From the NCBI GenBank assembly GCA_004299705.1, contig SCQS01000073.1, positions 1 to 40,137 of the forward strand: DNA of 40,137 bases, in the 5' to 3' direction. This DNA comes from Rhodanobacteraceae bacterium. GTDB lineage: Bacteria; Pseudomonadota; Gammaproteobacteria; Xanthomonadales; Rhodanobacteraceae. The notes under the pieces were generated by a model that was not told the origin of the DNA, did no database searches, and saw only the letters and a program-made list of their open reading frames with translations. Positions 1-9,010 of this stretch are shown in pieces (positions within the stretch are counted from its first letter, which is position 1; every line of letters begins with the position of its first letter). The position numbers and the translations under genes are program-made.

Positions 1-118
1 GCCTCAAGGGCTTCCGGCGCATCTTCTCGCGGTTCGAGAAGCTGGATGTGATGTTCCTCGGCTTCATCAACTTCGCGCTGATCGCCGATGGACTGCGTTT
101 AGTGTGAACACGCCCTAG
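1..118 (+). mobile_element. Right end of an IS5-like insertion sequence (cut by window edge)
   Basis: The first bases encode the conserved C-terminal end of an IS5-type transposase. About seven bases after its stop lies GAACACGCCC, a plausible terminal inverted repeat, followed by CTAG at 115-118. CTAG fits the YTAR-type target duplication known for the IS5 subgroup. The left half of the element is outside the window, so neither the matching inverted repeat nor the second CTAG can be checked. The exact boundary is inferred. Confidence 0.6.
3..107 (+). CDS. IS5-family transposase, C-terminal fragment (5' end outside window)
   Basis: The open frame that enters from the left edge ends with a stretch containing RRIFSRFEKLDVMFLGFI and then FALIADGLR. 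This is the typical tail of IS5-family DDE transposases (RFEKLDVMFLGF...ALI.DGLR). Only 34 residues lie in the window, so whether the upstream gene is intact is unknown. The catalytic DDE residues are not visible. It is probably a complete mobile element that happens to straddle the window edge. Confidence 0.7.
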   Translation, partial: LKGFRRIFSRFEKLDVMFLGFINFALIADGLRLV

Positions 119-143
119 TGTTGTAGGTAGCGGGGTATCAGAG

Positions 144-169
144 CGGCCATCCGCAGCCTGACTTTTCAC
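144..169 (+). repeat. 26-bp dispersed repeat, copy 1 (upstream of aroE)
   Basis: The 26 bases share 23 positions with 28030-28055, beginning CGGCCATCC and ending GCCTGACTTTTCAC. The other copy forms a GGCCA-TCCT-TGGCC hairpin, which has decayed here. It lies 20 bp before the aroE start codon, between that gene and the IS end. Confidence 0.6.
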
Positions 170-189
170 GAAGCTTTTACACTGCATCA

Positions 190-1044
190 ATGAGCGTCCC
201 TTATTACTCCGTCTTCGGCCACCCCATCGCGCACTCGTTGTCGCCGCGTCTGCACGCGCTGTTCGCCACGCAGGCCAGGATTGCGCTGGACTATGTCGCG
301 ATCGATGCCGCGCCCGCAGATTTCGAACGTTCGCTGCGATCGTTCTTCGATGCGGGCGGCCGTGGCGCCAACGTCACACTGCCGCACAAGGCCGCGGCGT
401 TCGCGCTGGCGGAGGTGCGGTCGCCCACTGCACGACGGCTGGGTGTCGCGAACGTGCTGACGCGCCTTGCTGACGGGCGCCTCGAAGCCGACAGCAACGA
501 TGGCGCCGGGATGCTGGCCGACCTCACCCGCTGCGGCGTGGATGCACACGGGCAAGAAGTGTTGCTGCTGGGCGCCGGCGGCGCGGCACGCGCGGCGGCA
601 TTCGCACTTCTGGACGCGGGCGTCGCACGCTTGACGGTCGCCAACCGCACCCTGGAGCGCGCGCAGGCGCTGGTCGATGCACTGGCCACGCCCGTAAAAG
701 CGTCGGCATTGCACTGGAACGATCTGGACGACGCGCCTGCGTTCGACCTCATCATCAACGCCACCTCGGCCGGTGTGCAGCACGCAACGCTGGCGTTGCC
801 GGTTTCGCTCGCGAACACGGATACGGTGGCCTACGACCTGAGCTACGGTGCGGCAGCCAAGCCGTTCGTGGGTTGGGCGCAGCGCACGGGTTGCAAAGCG
901 GCTTTCGATGGCCTTGGCATGCTGTTCGAAACCGCCGCCGCGTCGTTCGAACGTTGGCATGGCGCGCGGCCGGACGTCGAAGCGGCCTTGCAATCACTGT
1001 TGAGCGCGGGCCGACATCCCCCCGATGCTGCGCATCGTTGCTAG
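190..1044 (+). CDS. aroE: Shikimate 5-dehydrogenase AroE
   Basis: Reduces 3-dehydroshikimate to shikimate with NADPH in the cytoplasmic chorismate pathway. The 284-residue protein has the family's usual length. The substrate site is visible as SLSPR (16-20), the catalytic Lys in LPHK (Lys67) and Asp in SNDG (Asp104). The Rossmann NADPH site is GAGGAARA (about 128-135) followed by the NRT that contacts the cofactor phosphate (152-154). NATSAG and the C-terminal DGLGML helix are also present. The gene stands alone, between the IS end and a convergent carbonic anhydrase gene. The last nine or so codons and the TAG stop lie inside a dispersed hairpin repeat (from 1015), so the extreme C-terminus (PPDAAHRC) has probably been overwritten by repeat sequence. 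That region is not needed for catalysis. Confidence 0.95.
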   Translation: MSVPYYSVFGHPIAHSLSPRLHALFATQARIALDYVAIDAAPADFERSLRSFFDAGGRGANVTLPHKAAAFALAEVRSPTARRLGVANVLTRLADGRLEADSNDGAGMLADLTRCGVDAHGQEVLLLGAGGAARAAAFALLDAGVARLTVANRTLERAQALVDALATPVKASALHWNDLDDAPAFDLIINATSAGVQHATLALPVSLANTDTVAYDLSYGAAAKPFVGWAQRTGCKAAFDGLGMLFETAAASFERWHGARPDVEAALQSLLSAGRHPPDAAHRC

Positions 1045-1229
1045 GCTCGCGCATCGTGCGCTCGCCAAGCAACCCTGCCATCAGCATCCTGCCTCTGGCG
1101 TTCGAGCTGGCGCGAACCGTCACCGGCGGTTCGCAAGCGCCAGCTCTCACCCCTTCGTTCCGAAGGGGGTGAGTGGACCGTTAACCCCCTTCCTGCGGAA
1201 GGGGGTCGGCGCGCAGCGGCGGGGGGATG
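1015..1229. repeat. Multi-hairpin GC-rich repeat, copy A (compound)
   Basis: Two repeat units abut here. Bases 1015-1170 are a unit in reverse orientation. It begins with CATCCCCCC, contains a long imperfect hairpin (GGTTCGC/GCGCCAGCT region around 1100-1145) and ends in CCCCTTCGTTCCGAAGGGG. Bases 1184-1229 are a forward half unit: ACCCCCTTCC-TGC-GGAAGGGGGT, then CGGCGCGCAGCGGCG and GGGGGGATG. The same architecture recurs at 14279, 17325, 20006 and 21467. The reverse unit starts inside the last codons of aroE. Confidence 0.75.
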
Positions 1230-1232
1230 CAA

Positions 1233-1256
1233 GTCGCGCGCGGGCGCGCTCCTACA
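1233..1256 (-). repeat. REP element (GTAGGAGCGCGC type)
   Basis: On the minus strand this reads TGTAGGAGCGCGCCCGCGCG and then CGAC, a GTAG tetranucleotide followed by a GC palindrome. This is the standard form of REP sequences mobilised by RAYT transposases in xanthomonads and pseudomonads. The TAG of its GTAG is the stop codon of the carbonic anhydrase gene. No RAYT gene is in the window. Confidence 0.75.
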
Positions 1257-1779
1257 GGTATTCGTTCTTGAGTTTCACGTAGTGCGCGGCGGAATAGCGC
1301 AGCGCCTCGATCTCGTGCTCGGACAGCTTGCGCACGCAGCGTGCGGGGTTGCCGACCCACAGCTCGCCTTCGCCCACGATCTTGCCGGGCGTCACCAGCG
1401 CGCCGGCGCCGACGAAGGCGTGGCGCCGCACCACCGCGCCGTCCAGCACCGTTGCGTGCATGCCGACCAGGCAGCAATCCTCGATGGTGCAGGCGTGGAT
1501 CACCGCGCCGTGGCCGATGGTGACGTCCGCGCCGACGATGCAGGGCGAACCACCCGGTGTGTATGGGCCGTCGTGGGTCACGTGCACGACGGTGCCGTCC
1601 TGCACGTTGCTGCGCGCGCCCACGCGGATGCGCTCGACATCGCCGCGCAACACCGCACCGGGCCATATCGACACGTCGTCGCCCAGTTCCACGTCGCCGA
1701 TCACCGTGGCGGCAGGGTCAACGTAGACACGCGCGCCGAGCTTCGGGATGACGTTACGGTAGACACGCAGAGGCGTCAT
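1252..1779 (-). CDS. Gamma-class carbonic anhydrase family protein (YrdA/CaiE-like)
   Basis: A 175-residue left-handed beta-helix protein of the gamma carbonic anhydrase / acyltransferase-like hexapeptide family. Hexapeptide repeats run through most of the chain (VIGDVELGDDVSIWPGAVLRGD and similar). The three zinc-ligand histidines of the family are present at His66 (VVHVTH), His90 and His95 (IGHGAVIH), together with the RGD and VQDG motifs. Most YrdA-type proteins bind metal but have weak or unproven CO2 hydration activity, so the physiological role is open. The ATG at 1779 is preferred over an in-frame TTG six codons upstream. The TAG stop is part of a REP element. The gene is divergent from the aldehyde dehydrogenase, with 56 bp between the starts. 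Confidence 0.9.
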   Translation of the reverse strand: MTPLRVYRNVIPKLGARVYVDPAATVIGDVELGDDVSIWPGAVLRGDVERIRVGARSNVQDGTVVHVTHDGPYTPGGSPCIVGADVTIGHGAVIHACTIEDCCLVGMHATVLDGAVVRRHAFVGAGALVTPGKIVGEGELWVGNPARCVRKLSEHEIEALRYSAAHYVKLKNEYL

Positions 1780-1835
1780 TGCACTTCGTTTCGGCAAGCG
1801 TCACGATGGCGTCATCGTAACGTCCGCGCGCCTCG

Positions 1836-3236
1836 ATGGATACGCCACCCCCGGCTTTGAGCGACCTGTTGCACCGCCAGCGACTGGCTTGGCGTGCCCG
1901 CGCGCCGGACCGTGCGCAGCGCATGGACGACCTCGCGCGGTTGCGTGCCGCGTTCAAGGCCAGGCTGGAGGATTTCGCGCGTGTCGTGTCCGAGGATTTT
2001 GGCCGGCGTCCGCGCGCCGAAACGCTGCTGGCCGACGGCATGCCGGTGTTGCACGAGATCGACTACGCACGCAAACACCTCGAACGCTGGCTGCGTCCGC
2101 GTCGTGTTGCCGCCGACGCCACGTTCTTCCCCGCGCATTGCGAAATCGTCGTCAAGCCGCTAGGCGTGGTCGGCATCATCAGTCCGTGGAACTATCCCGT
2201 GAACCTCGCGCTGGTGCCGCTGGTCGATGCGCTCGCCGCCGGCAATCACGTGCTGCTGAAACCGTCGGAACACACGCCGCACACCTCCGCGTTGCTGGCC
2301 GAATTGCTCGCGGACGTGTTTCCGCCGGAACGCGTCGCGGTGGTGCAGGGCGGCGCGGACGTGGCTGCCGCGTTCGCGGCGTTGCCGTTCGACCATTTGC
2401 TGTTCACCGGTTCCAGCGCGGTTGGCGCCAAGGTGCTGGCCGCCGCCGCGCCCAACCTGACGCCGGTGACGCTGGAGCTGGGCGGCAAGTCGCCGGGATT
2501 GGTGGCGCCAGGTTGCGCGACGTCGCGCAATGTCGATCGCATCGCGGCGGGCAAGTTTTTGAACGCGGGACAAACCTGCATCGCGCCGGACTACGTGCTG
2601 GTGCACGAGGCGGAGCGCGATACTTTCGTTGCGCAGCTGCGCGGCTACGTCGCGCGACATTATCCGGCACTGCGCGATTCGCCCGATTACGCCAGCATCG
2701 TCAGCGATGCACAGCACGTGCGCCTGCGTGCCTGGCTGGACGAGGCGCGCGCGTCAGGCGCCGAAGTGGTTCCGCTGGCGGATGCCGATGACCCTGCGCG
2801 GCGCATCCTCGCGCCCACGGTGGTGCTGGGCGCGCCCGACACGACCACGCTGCTGCGCGAGGAAATCTTCGGGCCGATCCTGCCCGTCGTGACTTACCGC
2901 GAGTTCGACCAAGCCATCGAGTACGTCAACGCGCGTCCGCGGCCGTTGTCGCTGTACCTGTTCGACGGCGACCGCGTGCGCATCCGGCGCGTGCTCGATG
3001 CGTGCACCGCCGGCAGCGTCGCGGTCAACGACACACTACTGCAGTTCGTGCAATCGCGATTGCCGTTCGGGGGCATCGGGCCGTCCGGGATGGGTGCCTA
3101 TCACGGTCATGCGGGCTTCCTCGCGTTCTCGAAGCAGATGCCGGTGTTCCGCCAGGCGCGTTGGTCGGCGGCGGGCTGGCTGCGTCCACCTTACGGCCAG
3201 CGGGTCGAACGCCTGTTACGGTTTCTGCTGCACTGA
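1836..3236 (+). CDS. Coniferyl aldehyde dehydrogenase-type aldehyde dehydrogenase
   Basis: An NAD(P)-dependent aldehyde dehydrogenase of 466 residues that lacks the N-terminal extension of larger families, as in class 3 ALDH. It shows SPWNYP (116-121), KPSE (about 142), FTGSS (190-194), the general-base Glu in LELGGKSP (Glu214) and the nucleophile in GQTCIAPDY (Cys248). GQTCIAPDY with a LPFGGIGPSGMG.YHG tail is characteristic of coniferyl aldehyde dehydrogenases (CalB), which oxidise coniferyl aldehyde to ferulate. No other lignin-monomer gene lies nearby, so the in vivo substrate may instead be a medium- or long-chain aldehyde. The 3' end overlaps the convergent patatin gene by 21 bp. Confidence 0.9.
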   Translation: MDTPPPALSDLLHRQRLAWRARAPDRAQRMDDLARLRAAFKARLEDFARVVSEDFGRRPRAETLLADGMPVLHEIDYARKHLERWLRPRRVAADATFFPAHCEIVVKPLGVVGIISPWNYPVNLALVPLVDALAAGNHVLLKPSEHTPHTSALLAELLADVFPPERVAVVQGGADVAAAFAALPFDHLLFTGSSAVGAKVLAAAAPNLTPVTLELGGKSPGLVAPGCATSRNVDRIAAGKFLNAGQTCIAPDYVLVHEAERDTFVAQLRGYVARHYPALRDSPDYASIVSDAQHVRLRAWLDEARASGAEVVPLADADDPARRILAPTVVLGAPDTTTLLREEIFGPILPVVTYREFDQAIEYVNARPRPLSLYLFDGDRVRIRRVLDACTAGSVAVNDTLLQFVQSRLPFGGIGPSGMGAYHGHAGFLAFSKQMPVFRQARWSAAGWLRPPYGQRVERLLRFLLH

Positions 3237-5012
3237 CACTGACGCGTTGCGCAATATGTCGCGCGTGTGCCGATAGCCGATCTTGATCGCGCGATCGAAC
3301 TGGCGCCAATCGAGGAAGCCGATGTCGCGCATGTCCGGGCGTAGCAGCAGGTCGGCCAGCTCGCGGCGACGCGCGCTGCCGGTTTCCGAGTTGACCATGC
3401 CCGCGCGCACCAGGATCGAGAAAGTACTGGGCCGGCGGTGCAGGGTGCGCCGCTCGGTCCACAGCGTGGGCAGCGGCGGCGACGCGGGTTCGTCCACGCC
3501 GGCGCGCAGGGTGTCGTCGGCGCCGATGTCGACCGCGATGATCCGGCCGCGACCCGCTTCGGCCAGGACGTCGGTCGGCAGGTTGTTGATCACCGCGCCG
3601 TCCACGTAGACGTGGCCGCCGTGGAACAGCGGCGGCAGAATGCCGGGCACCGCGCTGGACGCGCGCAGCCAGCGCCACAGCAGGCCTTCGCGGTGCACCG
3701 CGGTGACGCCGAGGGTGAGGTCGGCGGAAACGCAGGCAAACGGGACGGGCAGGTCCTCGATGTCGATTTCGCCGAAGGCTTCGCGCAGCAGCAGCGTGGT
3801 GCGCGCGCCGCGGGTCAGGGCCACCAGCGGCAGGGTCCAGTCGCTGAACGGCTTGCCGTCGACCAGCGCGCGCCGGAATACCTCGCGCATCCTGGCGTCG
3901 CCCCATTCGTAGGCGACGCCGGCGCCGATGAGCGCGCCGACGCTGGTGCCAACCACGCTGTCGATGCTGATGCCGGATTCGCGCAAGGCCTGGATCACGC
4001 CGATCTGGGCGAAGCCGCGCGCCCCCCCGCCGGACAGCACCAGCCCGGTGCCATGCCCGGACAGCAGCCGCGCCAGCCGCGCAACATCGTCGCCGCGGCG
4101 CCAGTGATGGTGATTCAGCTCGTCGTCTTCAAGCTGAGCGCGCCAGGCCCGCGCCGCGCCGAAGACGAACGTGCCCGGTGGGTGTCGCAACACCAGGTGC
4201 CGGGGCCGGTGGTGCGCGTATTCGGCGGCCGCGGAAGATTCGCGCGTCCACGTGGCCGCCTCCGGCACGTTGCGATCGCTGATCGGATCGGGCCAAGCGG
4301 CGGGCTCGCGGCTGGCGTCCACCAACAGCAGCAACGCGTCGGCCTGGCGCCGGCACAGGCGGCGCCATTGCGCATCGCCGTCGGCGACGTACAGCACGAA
4401 GCGGGATTCCGCCTCGCGCGCGGTGAACCAGTCGGTGTCGCGGCCATGCCCCAACTGCGCGTCGATCAGCGCGCAGGCACCCCATGGCAGCAGTTCGCGT
4501 TGCAGCGACTCGGCGAAGGTGCGCGCGTCGGTGCCGACGTCGAACGGCAGGATCGCGAAGGTGCGTGGCGGGCTCGGGGCGTCGTCGTTCAGCAGATGCC
4601 GTACCGCGACCTGCGCCGCGCCCAGCATCGCCAACGGGTGGCGTTCGACCAGCTTCTCGAACGCCGCGCGGGAAAGCCGCAACACCTCGGAGTCGCGCAA
4701 CGCGCGCACGCTGTGGGTGCGCGGCTCGCCGCTGATGAGCCCGACTTCACCCAGCGTGACGCCCGCCGGAAGCACGCCCAGCATGCGCGGTGCGCCGCCC
4801 ATCCGCGGCACGCCGAACACGCCGAGACTGCCGGATTTCAGCACGTACAAGGCATCCGATTCCTCGCCACGCAGATACAGCGGCGCGCCGCCCGGAAGCC
4901 ACAGCCACGCCATCTCGTCCAGCAGCGCGTCGAGCTGGGACGGTTTGAGGTGCCCGAACACCGCCGTGTGTTCCAGCAATGCGTGCAAGTCCGGGGTCGA
5001 CCGCGTGGACAT
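3216..5012 (-). CDS. Patatin-like phospholipase with N-terminal cyclic-nucleotide-binding domain
   Basis: The 598-residue protein joins a Crp-type cyclic-nucleotide-binding domain (about 10-130, with GEVGLISGEPRTHSVRA resembling the phosphate-binding cassette) to a patatin lipase domain (about 322-500). The patatin catalytic dyad is visible: oxyanion loop GGGARG (328-333), nucleophile GTSVG (Ser357) and DGA (Asp471). This is the layout of bacterial NTE/RssA-like lysophospholipases. A middle region (150-300) resembles the vestigial second regulatory domain of that group. The first domain may bind a nucleotide or act only as a membrane regulator; its ligand cannot be read from sequence. It is divergent from oligopeptidase A (65 bp between starts), and its end overlaps the convergent aldehyde dehydrogenase. 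Confidence 0.9.
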   Translation of the reverse strand: MSTRSTPDLHALLEHTAVFGHLKPSQLDALLDEMAWLWLPGGAPLYLRGEESDALYVLKSGSLGVFGVPRMGGAPRMLGVLPAGVTLGEVGLISGEPRTHSVRALRDSEVLRLSRAAFEKLVERHPLAMLGAAQVAVRHLLNDDAPSPPRTFAILPFDVGTDARTFAESLQRELLPWGACALIDAQLGHGRDTDWFTAREAESRFVLYVADGDAQWRRLCRRQADALLLLVDASREPAAWPDPISDRNVPEAATWTRESSAAAEYAHHRPRHLVLRHPPGTFVFGAARAWRAQLEDDELNHHHWRRGDDVARLARLLSGHGTGLVLSGGGARGFAQIGVIQALRESGISIDSVVGTSVGALIGAGVAYEWGDARMREVFRRALVDGKPFSDWTLPLVALTRGARTTLLLREAFGEIDIEDLPVPFACVSADLTLGVTAVHREGLLWRWLRASSAVPGILPPLFHGGHVYVDGAVINNLPTDVLAEAGRGRIIAVDIGADDTLRAGVDEPASPPLPTLWTERRTLHRRPSTFSILVRAGMVNSETGSARRRELADLLLRPDMRDIGFLDWRQFDRAIKIGYRHTRDILRNASVSVQQKP

Positions 5013-5077
5013 GCCCGGATCGTAGCTTGATTTTGTCCGTGGGCAACGCCACGCTGGGGAATCCCCCGGAGCACGCC

Positions 5078-7153
5078 ATGTCCACCGACAACCCCTTGCT
5101 CAGCGCCGCCGCGCTGCCCGCTTTCTCGAAAATCCGCGCGCTCGACGTGGTGCCCGCGGTCGACGCGATCCTGGCCGATTACCAGACCGGCATCGACGCG
5201 ATCACCGCGCCCGCCGCGCCGCACGATTTTGGCCACGTGATGCTGGAGCAGGAACGCCTGGACCAGCGCCTGTCGCATGCGTGGGCGCCGGTGTCGCACC
5301 TGCACGCGGTGGCCGATACCAAGGAACTGCGCGCGGCCTACGAGCAAGCCGAGGAGAAGATCACCGATTTTGCGAGCGCACTGGGTCAGAACCGCGAGCT
5401 CTACGCAGCAGTACAGGCCGTCGCCGACGCGCCCGGCTTCGCGCAGCGCACGCGCGCCGAACGCGCGCTGGTCGAACATGCGCTGCGCGATTTCAAGTTG
5501 TCCGGCGTCGCGCTGGACGAACCCGCGCGCACGCGCTTCCGCGCAATCGCCAACGAGCTGGCCAAACTCACCACGGCGTTTTCCAACGCGGTGCTGGATG
5601 CCACCGACGCCTGGCACGAGCACATCGAGGACGAGCGGGACATCGCCGGCATTCCGGAATCCGGGCGTGCGGTGCTGCGCGAATACGCGCGCGAACGCGA
5701 GCTGGACGGCTGGCTGGTGACCTTGAAGCAACCCTCGGTGCAGGCGGTACTGACCTACGCCGACAACCGCAGCCTGCGCGAACGCGTGTATTGGGCCTAC
5801 CAGACGCGCGCGTCGGACCAGGGTCCGAACGCCGGCAAGTTCGACAACTCGGGGCGCATGGAAAGGATCCTCGCGTTGCGCCACGAGGCCGCGCAGTTGC
5901 TCGGTTTCGCCAACGCAGCCGAAGAGTCGCTGGCCACCAAGATGGCGCGGACGCCGGCCGAGGTGCTGGTCTTCCTGCGCGACCTGATCGCGCGCGCCAG
6001 GCCGGTCGCGCAACGTGAACTGGACGAACTGCGCGAATTCGCGCGCGTCGAGCTCAAGCTGCAGACACTGGAATCCTGGGACGTTGCCTACGCATCGGAG
6101 AAATTGCGGCTGGCCCGTTATGCGCTGGACGAGGAACAGCTGAAAGCGTATTTCCCGCTGCCGTCGGTGTTGCACGGCATGTTCCAGGTCGCCGGCAAGC
6201 TGTACGGCATCACGGTGGAACCCGCGCGCGAACGCGTGGACGTGTGGCATCCGGACGTGCGCTATTGCGAGGTGCGCGACGCCGAGGGCCAGTTGATCGC
6301 CGGGGTGTATCTCGATCTGTACGCGCGCTCGGGCAAGCGTGGCGGCGCGTGGATGGACGTGTGTCGCGCGCGCTTTCGCGATGGCGACCAGACGCAATTG
6401 CCAATCGCCTTCCTCACCTGCAATTTCGCGCCGCCCGCGGGCGGGCATCCGTCGTTGCTGACCCACGACGACGTGCAGACGATCTTCCACGAGTTCGGCC
6501 ATGGCCTGCACCACATGCTGACCCGCATCGACCTGCCGTCGATCGGCGGCATCGACGGTGTGGAATGGGATGCGGTGGAACTGCCCAGCCAGTTCATGGA
6601 GAACTTCTGCTGGAACCGGCAGGCGTTGGACCTGTTCGCGAAACATTGGTCGAGCGGCGAAAAACTGCCCGCTGAATTGTTCGACAAGATGCTGGCCGCA
6701 CGGCATTTCCAGGCCGGCATGTTCCTGTGTCGGCAACTGGAATTCGGCCTGTTCGACTTCCTGCTGCACGCCGACTATGACCCGGCGCGTGGCGCACGCG
6801 TGCTGGAGACGCTGGAAGCCGCGCGGCGCGAAGCCGCGGTGCTGCACCCGCCGGCCTGGCAGCGTTTCCCGCACGGCTTCACGCACATCTTCGCGGGCGG
6901 CTACGCGGCCGGTTATTACAGTTATCTGTGGGCGGAAGTGTTGTCGGCCGACGTGTTCGGTGCGTTCGAGGAGCATGCTCGTGAGAATCGGGCGGGCGAC
7001 GGTGGCGACGTGATCAGCGCGGATGTCGGTACGCGCTTCCGCGACGAGTTCCTGAGCGTCGGCGCCAGTCGTCCGGCGCTGGAAAGTTTCATCGCCTTCC
7101 GTGGACGTGCGCCGCAACCGGATGCGTTGCTGCGTTCCTACGGCCTGACCTGA
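5078..7153 (+). CDS. prlC: Oligopeptidase A (M3 zinc metallopeptidase)
   Basis: A cytoplasmic thimet-type oligopeptidase that degrades short peptides, including released signal peptides. The 691-residue length is standard. The zinc site is HEFGH (His471, Glu472, His475), with the third ligand Glu501 in the sequence VELPSQFMENF, and the C-terminal FxHIFAGGYAAGYYSYLWAEV block is intact. An open frame extends further upstream, but the ATG at 5078 is chosen because GGAG precedes it by about six bases and the encoded N-terminus (MSTDNPLL) matches the family. The antiporter gene follows after only 12 bp, suggesting co-transcription. No signal peptide is seen. Confidence 0.95.
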   Translation: MSTDNPLLSAAALPAFSKIRALDVVPAVDAILADYQTGIDAITAPAAPHDFGHVMLEQERLDQRLSHAWAPVSHLHAVADTKELRAAYEQAEEKITDFASALGQNRELYAAVQAVADAPGFAQRTRAERALVEHALRDFKLSGVALDEPARTRFRAIANELAKLTTAFSNAVLDATDAWHEHIEDERDIAGIPESGRAVLREYARERELDGWLVTLKQPSVQAVLTYADNRSLRERVYWAYQTRASDQGPNAGKFDNSGRMERILALRHEAAQLLGFANAAEESLATKMARTPAEVLVFLRDLIARARPVAQRELDELREFARVELKLQTLESWDVAYASEKLRLARYALDEEQLKAYFPLPSVLHGMFQVAGKLYGITVEPARERVDVWHPDVRYCEVRDAEGQLIAGVYLDLYARSGKRGGAWMDVCRARFRDGDQTQLPIAFLTCNFAPPAGGHPSLLTHDDVQTIFHEFGHGLHHMLTRIDLPSIGGIDGVEWDAVELPSQFMENFCWNRQALDLFAKHWSSGEKLPAELFDKMLAARHFQAGMFLCRQLEFGLFDFLLHADYDPARGARVLETLEAARREAAVLHPPAWQRFPHGFTHIFAGGYAAGYYSYLWAEVLSADVFGAFEEHARENRAGDGGDVISADVGTRFRDEFLSVGASRPALESFIAFRGRAPQPDALLRSYGLT

Positions 7154-7165
7154 CGCGGTGGACGG

Positions 7166-9010
7166 GTGGATACGCATTCCTGGCTCGCATCGGTATTGGT
7201 ATTCCTGGTCGCGGTGGTGATCGCGGTTCCGCTGTCGCGCAAGCTGAAACTGGGCTCGGTGCTGGGCTACCTCGCGGCGGGTGTGGTGATCGGGCCGTTC
7301 GGGTTGAAGTGGGTGCACAACCCGGAAGCGATCTCCGGCGTGTCCGAGCTGGGCGTCGCGCTGTTGCTGTTCGTGATCGGTCTGGAGCTGTCGCCGCAGC
7401 GCCTGTGGGTGATGCGGCGCGCGGTGTTCGGCGCGGGCGCGGCGCAGGTGTTCGGCACGGCGCTGGTAATCGCTTTGATCGCGATCTACGGATTCCACCT
7501 GCAGCCGATTGCCGCCGCCGTGGTTGGCCTGGGCCTCGCGTTTTCCTCCACCGCGTTCGGTTTGCAGATCCTCGCCGAGCGCCGCGAGTTGCAAAGCGCG
7601 CACGGGCGGCAGGCGTTCGCGATCCTGTTGTTCCAGGACCTGGTCGCGATCCCGTTGATCGCGGCGATTCCGCTCTTGGCCAGTCATGGCGAACTGCACG
7701 CGACGGGCCAGCCATTGTGGCTGTCAGCGCTGCGGGTCGCCGGCGTGATCGCGGTGGTGGTGGTGGGCGGTCGCTACGCATTGCGGCCGGTGTTCCGCGC
7801 CGTGGCCAAGGCCGGCTCGATCGAGGTTTCCACCGCGGTCGCACTGCTGGTGGTGATGGGCACCGCGTGGCTGATGCAACTGGCTGGCATCTCGATGGCG
7901 CTGGGCACCTTCCTCGCGGGCGTGCTGCTGGCCGACTCGGAATACCGGCACGAGCTGGAATCCAACATCGCGCCGTTCGAGGGCCTGTTGCTGGGCCTGT
8001 TCTTCATCACGGTCGGCATGGGCGTGAACCTGAAACTGCTGACGCTGCACCCGTGGATGGTGGTGGGCCTGGTGATCCTGCTGCTGGCCTGCAAGGCACC
8101 GGCGCTGGCCTTGATCGGCCGCCTGAATTCGCGCATGCGCGACGTCGATGCGGTCAAGCTGGTGGCGCTGCTCGCGGGCGGCGGTGAATTCGCGTTCGTG
8201 GTGTTCAAGCTTGCGACCGAGCATGGCCTGCTGACGCGCACCCAGAACCAGGTGCTGGTGCTGGTGGTGACGCTGGGCATGGTCGCGGTGCCGCTGCTGG
8301 TGCTGGCGGCGGCGAAACTGCCGGCACCGAAGACACCGCAGCGCGAGTACGACACCATCGATAGCGGCGCACCGCGGGTGGTGATCGCGGGTTTCGGGCG
8401 GGTCGGGCAGATCGTGGGACGCCTGCTGCGCGCGCGCGGCATTCCGTTCGTGGCGCTGGAGAACTCGATCGAGCAGGTCGATCTTTCGCGCCGTTTCGCC
8501 GGCACCAACATCTATTTCGGCGACCCCGCGCGCGCGGAAATCCTGCGCGCGGCCGGTGCCGGCAAGGCCGAGGTGTTCGTGCTGGCGACCGACGATCCGG
8601 ACGCCAACGTGCGCACCGCACGCGTGGTGCGGCGGTTGTTTCCGAACCTCAAGATCGTGGCGCGTGCCCGCAACCGGCAACACGCGTTCCGGCTGATGGA
8701 CCTGACTTCCGATCCCGACGACGTTGTGCGCGAGACGTTCTATTCCAGCCTGAAGATGGCGGCGCTCACGCTGAAGGCGCTGGGCATGGGCAAGGACGCG
8801 GCACGCGCCAGCGTGGAACTGTTCCGCGAACACGACGAGAAACTGCTGCGCGACCAGCATCTGGTGTACGACGACGACGTGGCGCTGCGCCAGACCACGC
8901 GCGAGGCCTACGAGGAATTGCAGGGCCTGTTCGAAGCCGACAGCGCGCCGAGCAAAGAGGCGGCTACTCCACCGGATGCGTCATCAACGGCGTCACCACC
9001 GGTGCGTTGA
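7166..9010 (+). CDS. CPA2-family monovalent cation:proton antiporter with RCK (TrkA-N) domain
   Basis: An inner-membrane potassium or sodium/proton antiporter of the KefB/KefC-like CPA2 family, 614 residues. About twelve hydrophobic segments fill residues 5-385. A soluble TrkA-N domain follows, starting with VVIAGFGRVGQIVGRLL (about 404-420), a Rossmann fold that binds NAD(H), and continues with GDPARAEILRAAG and the TDD motif. The GTG start at 7166 follows the oligopeptidase stop by 12 bp, and the N-terminus (SWLASVLVFLVAVVIAVPL) begins directly with the first membrane helix. No KefF/KefG ancillary gene is adjacent, so a glutathione-gated function is not supported. The 3' end overlaps the convergent ankyrin gene by 47 bp. 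Confidence 0.9.
   Translation: MDTHSWLASVLVFLVAVVIAVPLSRKLKLGSVLGYLAAGVVIGPFGLKWVHNPEAISGVSELGVALLLFVIGLELSPQRLWVMRRAVFGAGAAQVFGTALVIALIAIYGFHLQPIAAAVVGLGLAFSSTAFGLQILAERRELQSAHGRQAFAILLFQDLVAIPLIAAIPLLASHGELHATGQPLWLSALRVAGVIAVVVVGGRYALRPVFRAVAKAGSIEVSTAVALLVVMGTAWLMQLAGISMALGTFLAGVLLADSEYRHELESNIAPFEGLLLGLFFITVGMGVNLKLLTLHPWMVVGLVILLLACKAPALALIGRLNSRMRDVDAVKLVALLAGGGEFAFVVFKLATEHGLLTRTQNQVLVLVVTLGMVAVPLLVLAAAKLPAPKTPQREYDTIDSGAPRVVIAGFGRVGQIVGRLLRARGIPFVALENSIEQVDLSRRFAGTNIYFGDPARAEILRAAGAGKAEVFVLATDDPDANVRTARVVRRLFPNLKIVARARNRQHAFRLMDLTSDPDDVVRETFYSSLKMAALTLKALGMGKDAARASVELFREHDEKLLRDQHLVYDDDVALRQTTREAYEELQGLFEADSAPSKEAATPPDASSTASPPVR

Noticed and set aside
4838-7699. A 953-codon open frame antisense to oligopeptidase A
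   Set aside because: It is composed of Arg/His/Gln-rich low-complexity sequence typical of the antisense frame of GC-rich genes, while the opposite strand encodes an unmistakable M3 peptidase.
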